Shown: positions 1 to 5,028 of the stretch, one piece after another | Layout: each line of letters opens with the position of its first letter | How positions within the stretch are numbered: position 1 is the stretch's first letter | Source: Planctomycetota bacterium | GTDB lineage: Bacteria > Planctomycetota > GCA-002687715 > DRQF01 | Direction: 5' to 3' | DNA length: 5,028 nt | Assembly: GCA_024275615.1 (NCBI GenBank) | Contig: JAJRYU010000328.1 | Location: 1-5,028, forward strand | Position numbers and translations under genes: made by a program | The notes under the pieces: model-generated | The model's database searches: none | What the model saw: only the letters and a program-made list of their open reading frames with translations | What the model was told of the DNA's origin: nothing

Positions 1-503
1 GAAGATGCGGTGTCGTCATGCAACAAGTAGCGCAGGACAGATGCTGTTGCGCCCTGCCCGGAGAGGCTTTGATTCTGAACTGTGAAGCTTCCTCGTCGAT
101 TCAACATGGCCGAAAGTGTGCTGTCATTGAGTCTCCCAGCATCAGCAAAACTCGCACCGCAAAGAACTACGTCCGGGACCTGACTTAGAATTTCTTCGTT
201 ATCACGAAAACCCTTGGAATTGGCTGTGACGTGCAGCTCAGTCCGCGTCGGAAACTTGCTGTCAACAAATGGTACGCCCGCAAGACGGAGAATATCACCG
301 GAGTACTTTAGCCGGTTGGATTTCGGTTGGTGACCGGGAGGTTCGGATTCGAAAGGGACCGGAAACCGTAGGTCTTCACGATCGAAACGAGCACCAAGAT
401 CAACGAAGAAGACAACAACGAAAGGTAACCAGAACACAACGATGCTCCAATTGCGAATCGCTCTGGTCAGCAGTCGTTTGGATTTTGGTTTGCTTTCAAA
501 CAA
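1..503 (-). CDS. SGNH/AlgJ-like O-acetyltransferase-associated protein, N-terminal part (runs off left edge)
   Basis: Reading the minus strand from a TTG at 503-501 gives 167 uninterrupted codons to the window edge. The N-terminus is basic (KPKSKRLLTRAIRN) and is followed by one hydrophobic segment at about residues 19-38 (WSIVVFWLPFVVVFFVDLGA), so the protein is probably anchored in the inner membrane with its domain in the periplasm. Further on come NSKGFRD (about 95-101) and VVLCGASFADAG (about 112-123), then a Q-N-Q-S-L-S-G-Q-G stretch (143-151). This order (NSxGFR, then a strand ending in Gly-x-Ser-Phe, then a second strand) is that of SGNH/GDSL hydrolase-like proteins, including AlgJ/AlgX relatives that sit beside MBOAT genes. 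The serine of block I is present at about residue 118, but the usual aspartate before it is alanine. The TTG is preceded by GAGAG five bases upstream and lies 8 bases after the MBOAT stop. Another TTG overlapping that stop (515-513) has no ribosome-binding site. The likely role, acetyl transfer to an exported polysaccharide, is inferred from its neighbour. The C-terminal half is not seen. Confidence 0.72.
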   Translation of the reverse strand, partial: MFESKPKSKRLLTRAIRNWSIVVFWLPFVVVFFVDLGARFDREDLRFPVPFESEPPGHQPKSNRLKYSGDILRLAGVPFVDSKFPTRTELHVTANSKGFRDNEEILSQVPDVVLCGASFADAGRLNDSTLSAMLNRRGSFTVQNQSLSGQGATASVLRYLLHDDTAS

Positions 504-511
504 GGTTGCTC

Positions 512-1900
512 TCAAAACTGAAAATATAGAAAAGGGCTGCCATTGTAGATAAGGATAACCATCATGGAAATCCAAAACGCCAAGATGTCTCGCCCGATAG
601 CAACGGGACTATTGTCCTTGACCAAGTCACAGCTGCCAGCAGTAAGAAACACCAGCGGCGCGCAGATCAATACGGCAACAATGGACTCAGGGAATAGTGC
701 CAACATCGTCGAGTCGCTGAAGTTGAATGAAAACATGCTGCTAAAAATTGTTCCGACTTGCGTGAGATTGGCCGCGCGAAAAGGAACCCAGCCGAGACAA
801 ACGAGTAGAAATACGAGAGCTCTTGCGACAGGTTTGGGCAGCCTAAAAACTGGATGTCGAGTGGGCAAAGCGCGCTCAAGCGCCAACAGCACGCCATGCC
901 AGATCCCCCAAAGCAGAAAAACAACGCTAGCGCCGTGCCAAAGTCCGCCCAAAGCCATGACGATCATCAAGTTGACATAGGTCCGTCGTTTGCCGCGTCT
1001 ATTGCCACCGAGTGGCAGATAGAGGTAATCGCGCAACCAACCGGATAGAGAAATGTGCCACCGCCGCCAAAAGTCTGTGATTGAAACCGCTTTGTATGGC
1101 GAATTGAAATTCTGAGGAAATTCAAATCCAAGGAAAGCCCCTAACCCCAGCGCCATGTCGCTGTAGGCTGAGAAATCGAAGTAGATTTGCAACGAGTAGC
1201 AAAGAACACCCAGCCAAGCTTCGAGTGTCGTTGGATCAGGATTGCCAAAGGCGAGATTGACTCCCAATGCCATTGTATCGGCGATCACAACCTTCTTGAA
1301 CAAACCCATTCCGAAGAACCGCGATCCGAGAAGAAACTTGTCAAGTGAATGTTCGCGATCGTTTAGTTGGTCTGCGACGGTACAGTAGCGGACGATCGGC
1401 CCAGCGATGAGCTGTGGAAAAAGTGCGATGTAGGTGGCAAACGAAACAAAGCTCCGAGCAGGCTCGGCATCGCGGCGATAGACATCCACGAGGTAGCTGA
1501 TCGCCTGGAAGACATAAAAAGATATGCCAATAGGCAAGAGTACGTCAATAATTGGTATTGCCGTGTCGCTGCCGCCCAATTGGTGGATTAGCGTGTTTGT
1601 CCAAGTGACAAACATGCCAGCGTACTTGAAATAGCCAAGCAAAGACAGATTGCTGGCAACTCCAATCGTCAGCCAAGTCTTCCTGCGTTTCTCATTCTCG
1701 TCTGTGAGTCTGCAACCACAAAAGTAACTAATGCAAACTGAAGTAGCGAGAAGAATGACATAGTCGGGACGGCTCCAACCATAGAAGATAGTACTGAACA
1801 CTAAGAGAGTCGCGTTGCGTCTCGGTTTCGGAGTCAGATAGTAGACACATAGAGTGACAGGCAAGAAGAGGAATAGGAAGCTGTAAGAACTGAAAACCAT
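512..1900 (-). CDS. AlgI-type membrane-bound O-acyltransferase (MBOAT)
   Basis: This 462-residue multi-pass membrane protein belongs to the MBOAT family, AlgI/DltB/PatA branch. Members move acyl groups, usually acetyl, across the inner membrane for transfer to a polysaccharide. The N-terminus (MVFSSYSFLFLFLPVTLCVYY) is the typical AlgI opening. GISFYVFQAISYLVDVYR (125-142), FPQLIAGPIVRY (161-172) and IYFDFSAYSDMALGLG (239-254) are all conserved family blocks. WRRWHISLSGWLRDYLY (278-294) holds the conserved His282, and GGLWHGAS (318-325) holds the invariant catalytic-type His322. A further WHG lies at 334-336. The protein ends in FLYFQF, the usual AlgI-type ending, so it appears complete and is only somewhat shorter than Pseudomonas AlgI. 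The ATG at 1900-1898 has AGGA seven bases upstream. The SGNH-like gene follows after 8 bases, so the two are probably co-transcribed. The substrate cannot be read from the sequence; the divergent export genes suggest an exopolysaccharide. Confidence 0.95.
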   Translation of the reverse strand: MVFSSYSFLFLFLPVTLCVYYLTPKPRRNATLLVFSTIFYGWSRPDYVILLATSVCISYFCGCRLTDENEKRRKTWLTIGVASNLSLLGYFKYAGMFVTWTNTLIHQLGGSDTAIPIIDVLLPIGISFYVFQAISYLVDVYRRDAEPARSFVSFATYIALFPQLIAGPIVRYCTVADQLNDREHSLDKFLLGSRFFGMGLFKKVVIADTMALGVNLAFGNPDPTTLEAWLGVLCYSLQIYFDFSAYSDMALGLGAFLGFEFPQNFNSPYKAVSITDFWRRWHISLSGWLRDYLYLPLGGNRRGKRRTYVNLMIVMALGGLWHGASVVFLLWGIWHGVLLALERALPTRHPVFRLPKPVARALVFLLVCLGWVPFRAANLTQVGTIFSSMFSFNFSDSTMLALFPESIVAVLICAPLVFLTAGSCDLVKDNSPVAIGRDILAFWISMMVILIYNGSPFLYFQF

Positions 1901-1924
1901 AGAACTGTCCTACAGCCTATTCAT

Positions 1925-1939
1925 TTCACTTTTCGTGAA
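1925..1939. promoter_or_regulatory. Small inverted repeat upstream of the MBOAT gene
   Basis: TTCAC and GTGAA form perfect 5-base arms around TTTTC, 24 to 38 bases upstream of the MBOAT start codon. It could be an operator or a weak hairpin in the leader. Five-base arms are short enough to arise by chance, and I found no clear -35/-10 pair here to anchor it. Confidence 0.2.
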
Positions 1940-2894
1940 TTTGCAACGACCAAAACAATGAACGCGGCACGATCTCCAACTGAATAACAGTATCGTGTTC
2001 CTGCATCGATCCTGATGCTCCTGGATAAACACCCACAGATTTCCACCTGTTCAGCACGGCTTCCAGATTCTACACGTCAGCCTCTGTCAATCAAACAGTC
2101 GTTGAGAATCGAATCAGATACCTTCAAGACGCATCGAAAGGACTCCAATATGATGATGGAAAGCGTCGGTCACAAAAATCACTGAGGCGAGAGAGCGATC
2201 AAGGATTGCCAAGTAGCACACCACAGAGGACCAACCGCGGGGGGATTCGGCGGCCACGACGCAGGAAAACTGCTCTGACGCTTACTTTTCAGAGCGCCGC
2301 CTGGCGCAAATTCTATGGGCCCAATCCAAAGACAAAGTTCGGCGAAACGGAGGACGACTAAATACAATCATCTGCGGCGTAGAGAGCCAGCCACGACGAT
2401 TGTTTTTCGGCGAGACCATGACTGGCTTCACAAGCTCAAAAACCGGCGAGTGAGACCCTGCAAAAACAACTGATCGGTATCCTCCATGCAGCTTGGAACA
2501 ACGTCCTCATGACCAAGACCGATGTGCGGCGTTGCATCCGGGGAGAACTCAGCAACACACAATCCGCTTTGCAGTATATAAAACAAGTCGAACAGGACAT
2601 GATCGCGAAGCCGAGCACACTGACCTCCTAAATCCTAAAACGACGGCGGCAGCGGGCAGACGCTAAATCGGGATAGGCAAGAGAATCCATCGAGGAAAAG
2701 CTTTGCAATGCCGATGAAATCGATGGGAAGAAAGGATTCATGCGCAGGCGTCACACGCCTCGCAACATTGAATCGGTTCAACAAAACACGTCCAAGAGAA
2801 CATCATGGTTTGGGGATATGCGGCCCAACCCAACGAACTCAACTGGGCGCTCCTATGGCCCATGTCAAGAAGCAGAGAAACCTCTGCTTGTGTC

Positions 2895-2938
2895 GCCAAT
2901 CCGAGATCGTGCCATAGTAAGTTTGGCATTTGGTTGGC
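2895..2938. repeat. Nested GCCAA/TGCCA...TGGCA/TTGGC inverted repeats
   Basis: GCCAA at 2895-2899 pairs with TTGGC at 2934-2938. Inside it, TGCCA at 2910-2914 pairs with TGGCA at 2924-2928. TTGGCA also occurs twice in direct orientation, at 2923 and 2934, 11 bases apart, about one helical turn. The cluster lies about 110 to 150 bases upstream of the export gene start. It could be a set of half-sites for a DNA-binding regulator, although the two direct copies are also the two halves of the proposed -24/-12 promoter. Confidence 0.3.
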
Positions 2939-2939
2939 A
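2923..2939 (+). promoter_or_regulatory. Possible sigma-54 (-24/-12) promoter for the export operon
   Basis: TTGGCATTTGGTTGGCA matches the established sigma-54 consensus YTGGCACG-N4-TTGCW closely. The invariant GG (2925-2926) and GC (2937-2938) are exactly 10 bases apart, and YTGGCA and the final GCA are kept. The departures are T for the C after GGCA and one base in the -12 box (TGGC for TTGC). Transcription would begin near 2950, giving a leader of roughly 100 bases before the ATG at 3048. A sigma-70 alternative, TTGGCA at 2923 with TATCAT at 2948, has a poor 19-base spacer. Confidence 0.4.
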
Positions 2940-2985
2940 GATTGCCTTATCATGTCGGCTGGACGGGCGTAAGGTGTTCGAGAAT

Positions 2986-3001
2986 TGGCGAACATTCGCC
3001 A
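2986..3001. promoter_or_regulatory. 7-2-7 inverted repeat in the leader of the export gene
   Basis: TGGCGAA and TTCGCCA are perfect 7-base arms separated by CA, lying 47 to 62 bases before the ATG at 3048. As DNA it has the shape of an operator for a dimeric regulator. As RNA it could fold into a five-pair hairpin (TGGCG/CGCCA) with a six-base loop in the 5' leader. No T-run follows, so it is not a terminator. Confidence 0.4.
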
Positions 3002-3047
3002 GGTTTGTACGAATGACGTCAGCAAGATAGACCGTGAGATACTTCGA

Positions 3048-3755
3048 ATGTGCAAGAGAACTTTGGTTGTGTTGATCTTGGCAAGCTTCATGACTGCCTG
3101 CCGAAGCTATGAACAAGAGTCTTTTCCGGGCAACAAAGAGGCAGGGAGCTTGCCGCCCGAAAATCCCGTATACCAGATTCGCGCCGGCGACACGCTTGGT
3201 TTTCGTTTCACTTATCACCCAGAATGGAATGAGGACATGATTGTCCGAAAGGACGGTAAGATCTCTCTTCCCGTCGTTGGTATTCTGAATGCCAGCGGCA
3301 TGACAATTGAAGAACTTACAGCCCAAGCCGACAAACTCTTGGGTGAAACTCTCAAGGACCCTGACCTGACGATCAATATTCGAGCCCTGATTATCGACCA
3401 GGTGTACGTTGGCGGCGAAGTCAATGCTCCGGGAGTCATTGACATGCCGTCCACACGCTTCTCGGTCCTGGACGCGATTTTGGCGGCCGGCGGCTACCTA
3501 CTTGAAGCTGATCTTGAGTACGTCGTCTTGGCACGCGAGACACCTGATGGCGAACGCAAGTCTTGGATCGTCAATCTCGACTCCATGCTGACAGCAAAAA
3601 CTCCTCCGCAGCCGGTTTACTTGCTACCCGGAGACGTCATTCTCGTCCCTGACACGCCCGTCTCACAGGGCAATCGCTTTGTTGATCAATACCTGACGAA
3701 AATGACACCAGGTGGACTCACCAGTCTTGCGTACATTTTTGTCTTGAGGCGATGA
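3048..3755 (+). CDS. Short Wza-like polysaccharide export (OPX) lipoprotein
   Basis: This 235-residue protein belongs to the outer-membrane polysaccharide export family (OPX; Poly_export plus SLBB). The family forms or completes the periplasm-to-surface channel for capsule or exopolysaccharide. The ATG at 3048 is preferred over an in-frame TTG at 2985 because it puts a lipoprotein signal at the very N-terminus: MCKRTLVVLILASFMTAC, with the lipid-carrying Cys at 18. A weak GAG lies nine bases upstream. The Poly_export domain covers about 41-111 (VYQIRAGDTLGFRF, then VRKDGKISLPVVGIL, then DPDLTINI). An SLBB-type domain covers about 118-200 (QVYVGGEVNAPG, AILAAGGYLLEAD, LLPGDVILVP). The end, GNRFVDQYLTKMTP, resembles the C-terminal amphipathic part of small OPX proteins. 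It is much shorter than E. coli Wza (about 380 residues) and seems to lack a full set of repeat domains, so it may need a partner barrel. It overlaps the next gene by an ATGA junction. Confidence 0.9.
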   Translation: MCKRTLVVLILASFMTACRSYEQESFPGNKEAGSLPPENPVYQIRAGDTLGFRFTYHPEWNEDMIVRKDGKISLPVVGILNASGMTIEELTAQADKLLGETLKDPDLTINIRALIIDQVYVGGEVNAPGVIDMPSTRFSVLDAILAAGGYLLEADLEYVVLARETPDGERKSWIVNLDSMLTAKTPPQPVYLLPGDVILVPDTPVSQGNRFVDQYLTKMTPGGLTSLAYIFVLRR

Positions 3756-4852
3756 TGCTGCGATTGAAAGAAGCTCATCCTGGTAGAACGATCCTAACGT
3801 GTGTTTTCTGCATTCTTGCGCTTCCAGCGCCCACTGCAGTCGAATTACCACGCGGGCCAGCGCCAACTTCATCAAAAGGTTGCGAAACTTCAGTCGCAAC
3901 GGTGCACCTCAGAGCTTCTGCAGAATCCGATGCCAAAGCGACGCGGCTCGTATCCGAGTTATTCGACTCGGACTTGCTGCGGAGTGCCTGCATGGCTGTT
4001 GCGCCATCGCGCACTCAAGGCAGTCGACTTCACCGGGCCATTCAATCATCATTGACGATCGTCAGTTCTTCCCACCAAGGTGTCTCTCTCTCAGTCAAGA
4101 ACGTCCAACAAGAAAAACTGAGTGCCATTGTGTCAAGGCTCATCGAGGAGAAGAGAAACGCGTTCCGCAACCAGATGAGCGAAAGAAAAAAGCTCAGTTT
4201 GATGCGTTCGATCATTGGCCACGTGTCTCAAACTAAAGATGCCACGTTGAATCAAAACCAGCTCCTCCAAAAGCGACGTTTGACTGACAGTATCGCCTTG
4301 TGTTCATCACGTATCGTGGCAACCGCAGAAGAAGAGATCGGAACTGAAGCCAAACTAAAGAGCCTCAAGAGTCAGTTCCGTTCTCTGCAGGAAACAGCGA
4401 TCACGAACAAGGTTCAAATGCGTAGTCCACACTTCGACTCAACCCTTGAACACTTGCTTAGTCTAAAGCGTGAAAGAGCGCAGCTGGCCACTAAATACGT
4501 CGAGGGCAGTGTCTGGTTGATACGTATGGACGAAAGAATCGTTGCGGCAAAAAACGAATTGGATGCTCTGCCGGAAATGATAAGAGCACGGTTGTCGGTG
4601 CAGACGGGAGAAATCCACGCGGCGCTACAATTGGACATAGTTCGCGCACAAGCTCATCTTGACGACTCAATAGCCCGGCGTTCATTTCAGATCAATCAAT
4701 TGGAAATCATGATGTCAGAATGGCGCGCTCTCATGCGAGTCATGTATTCTTCTACGCCCGAAGGCGACGACATCGTCAACCTACTGCGACAATTTGACGA
4801 AATTAAAAGTTCTGAAGCAACGTTTCCGATTTCACTGTCTACGAATCTGTAG
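3752..4852 (+). CDS. Wzz/GumC-like periplasmic coiled-coil protein lacking C-terminal membrane anchor
   Basis: This 366-residue protein has no strong signature but shows the layout of a polysaccharide co-polymerase. A basic N-terminus and hydrophobic stretch (about 14-30, ILTCVFCILALPAPTAV) form a signal peptide or membrane anchor. A Wzz-like segment follows: ATVHLRA (49-55), VSELFDSDLLRSACMAV (67-83), then LHRAIQSSLTIVSSSHQGVS (93-112) and IVSRLIEEKRNAF (126-138). Charged heptad-like helices then fill about 140-330. Among them, LLSLKRERAQLATKYVEG (235-252) resembles the GumC coiled-coil element that precedes the periplasmic turn. Unlike Wzz and GumC, the C-terminus (NLLRQFDEIKSSEATFPISL) is polar, with no second membrane segment, proline-rich motif or Walker kinase domain. 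The first ATG (3752) overlaps the upstream TGA. The next ATG (3755) is better spaced from GAGG at 3746-3749, so the true start may be three bases later. Co-translation with the export lipoprotein suggests a shared complex. Family assignment is inference from pattern. Confidence 0.65.
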   Translation: MMLRLKEAHPGRTILTCVFCILALPAPTAVELPRGPAPTSSKGCETSVATVHLRASAESDAKATRLVSELFDSDLLRSACMAVAPSRTQGSRLHRAIQSSLTIVSSSHQGVSLSVKNVQQEKLSAIVSRLIEEKRNAFRNQMSERKKLSLMRSIIGHVSQTKDATLNQNQLLQKRRLTDSIALCSSRIVATAEEEIGTEAKLKSLKSQFRSLQETAITNKVQMRSPHFDSTLEHLLSLKRERAQLATKYVEGSVWLIRMDERIVAAKNELDALPEMIRARLSVQTGEIHAALQLDIVRAQAHLDDSIARRSFQINQLEIMMSEWRALMRVMYSSTPEGDDIVNLLRQFDEIKSSEATFPISLSTNL

Positions 4853-4862
4853 TCAATTGACT
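4851..4862. repeat. Perfect 12-base palindrome at the stop codon
   Basis: AGTCAATTGACT reads the same on both strands and overlaps the TAG stop at 4850-4852. It is AT-rich in the middle, has no loop and is not followed by a T-run, so it is not a good intrinsic terminator. It might be a protein-binding site, or chance. Confidence 0.25.
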
Positions 4863-4962
4863 TTCAACGTAGCCAGCCTTCTTCTTGCGTAAGCACCCGG
4901 TCACGCCATCTTCATTCGTCCTGAGAGATTGAGATGATCATTTCTTTCGGAGCCCCGGAGCG

Positions 4963-5028
4963 ATGTCAGAAATGAAACGGAAGATTCGGACGATTGAGGA
5001 GATGCGCAAGCTCATCTCAGAGCAGAAA
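4963..5028 (+). CDS. Start of an unidentified gene, perhaps RfaE-like nucleotidyltransferase (runs off right edge)
   Basis: An open frame from ATG 4963 continues 22 codons to the window end, with a second in-frame ATG at 4972. GGAG at 4957-4960 is very close to the first ATG (2 bases) and rather far from the second (11 bases), so the start is uncertain. A 13-codon ORF from ATG 4934 ends in TGA at 4973-4975, overlapping the second ATG as ATGA, so translational coupling is possible. The visible KIRTIEEMRKLISEQK resembles the segment KIKTLEEL... that precedes the nucleotide-binding HxGH domain in RfaE/HldE-type cytidylyl- or adenylyltransferases, which are common in surface-glycan loci. The diagnostic motif would lie outside the window, so this is only a guess. 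The same strand as the export genes and the gap of 110 bases fit either operon membership or a separate unit. Confidence 0.4.
   Translation, partial: MSEMKRKIRTIEEMRKLISEQK

Larger units (their letters stand above)
1901..3047. other. Long divergent spacer, no convincing gene
   Basis: About 1.15 kb separates the start of the MBOAT gene from the start of the export lipoprotein gene. No reading frame here has recognisable motifs, a good ribosome-binding site and plausible composition together. The longest minus-strand frames give proteins unlike any family I know. In the forward frame beginning at 2029, stops occur only at 2359, 2380, 2419, 2629, 2674 and 3028. This leaves open stretches of 110, 69 and 117 codons, and the first lacks any ATG. 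The middle stretch contains a possible 40-residue ORF from ATG 2509 to TAA 2631 with a helix-like, polar sequence and only a weak ribosome-binding site. The region may be regulatory sequence, a decayed gene or both. Signals at its two ends are listed separately. Confidence 0.6.

Noticed and set aside
269..529. 86-residue forward ORF near the left end
   Set aside because: It is antisense to the SGNH-like frame, which shows an anchor segment and family motifs; this ORF shows none.
564..980. 138-residue forward ORF inside the MBOAT gene
   Set aside because: It is antisense to a clearly conserved gene, including the WHG and WRRWH motif region, and its product matches no family.
2294..2307. GCGCC-GCCT-GGCGC hairpin in the spacer
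   Set aside because: The stem is only five pairs, no T-run follows, and no gene ends nearby, so there is no reason to call a terminator.
1901..3047. Insertion sequence remnant in the spacer
   Set aside because: I saw no terminal inverted repeats, no target duplication and no transposase motif, so decay of a mobile element is not supported.
2738..3091. 117-residue minus-strand ORF in the divergent spacer
   Set aside because: Its composition is rich in Cys, Trp and Met without pattern, and it covers the proposed promoter and the lipoprotein start.
2865..3326. 153-residue minus-strand ORF over the start of the export lipoprotein gene
   Set aside because: It overlaps the lipoprotein signal and Poly_export domain on the other strand and has no recognisable motifs.
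3799..4236. 145-residue forward ORF inside the Wzz-like gene
   Set aside because: It is an out-of-frame shadow; the 366-codon frame has a signal segment, coiled coils and coupling to the upstream gene.
4851..4862. Palindrome after the Wzz-like gene as a transcription terminator
   Set aside because: It has no loop, weak AT-rich pairing and no following T-run.
1..5028. CRISPR array, tRNA or rRNA genes
   Set aside because: There is no regularly spaced repeat, no cloverleaf-like sequence with a TTCGA-type arm and no rRNA-like conserved sequence anywhere in the window.

Overview
This window looks like part of a bacterial locus for making, exporting and O-acetylating a cell-surface polysaccharide. 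The DNA has intermediate GC content. The genes suggest a diderm bacterium, because there is an outer-membrane-type polysaccharide export lipoprotein. The style of the genes (an MBOAT acyltransferase next to an SGNH-like protein, a GumC/Wzz-like coiled-coil protein, long poorly coding spacers) would fit Planctomycetes or a related lineage. That placement is an impression and no marker gene supports it.

Left part, minus strand (1-1900): an AlgI-type membrane-bound O-acyltransferase (512-1900) is followed after 8 bases by the N-terminal part of a single-pass, SGNH/AlgJ-like protein (503 down to the left edge). The second gene has no ATG at its start. It begins most plausibly at a TTG with a GAGAG ribosome-binding site and runs out of the window. 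In known systems such pairs pass acetyl groups across the inner membrane and place them on an exported glycan.

Centre (1901-3047): a divergent spacer of about 1.15 kb without a convincing gene. Its right end holds the best regulatory signals: a -24/-12 (sigma-54 type) promoter match with exact GG-N10-GC spacing at 2923-2939, nested GCCAA/TTGGC inverted repeats around it, and a 7-2-7 inverted repeat at 2986-3001. One forward frame across the spacer has few stops and could be a relic gene, but I recognise no family in it.

Right part, plus strand (3048-5028): a short Wza-like (OPX) lipoprotein with a Poly_export domain and one SLBB-type domain (3048-3755) overlaps by an ATGA junction a 366-residue protein (3752-4852). 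The second protein looks like the periplasmic part of a Wzz/GumC chain-length regulator but has no C-terminal membrane segment and no kinase domain. After a gap of 110 bases a further ORF opens at 4963 and leaves the window. Its first residues resemble the lead-in of RfaE-type nucleotidyltransferases, a weak guess.

Taken together, the right-hand operon would export the glycan through the periplasm and outer membrane, and the left-hand operon would acetylate it. The least ordinary parts are the Wzz-like protein without its second membrane anchor, the possible sigma-54 promoter, and the large spacer.
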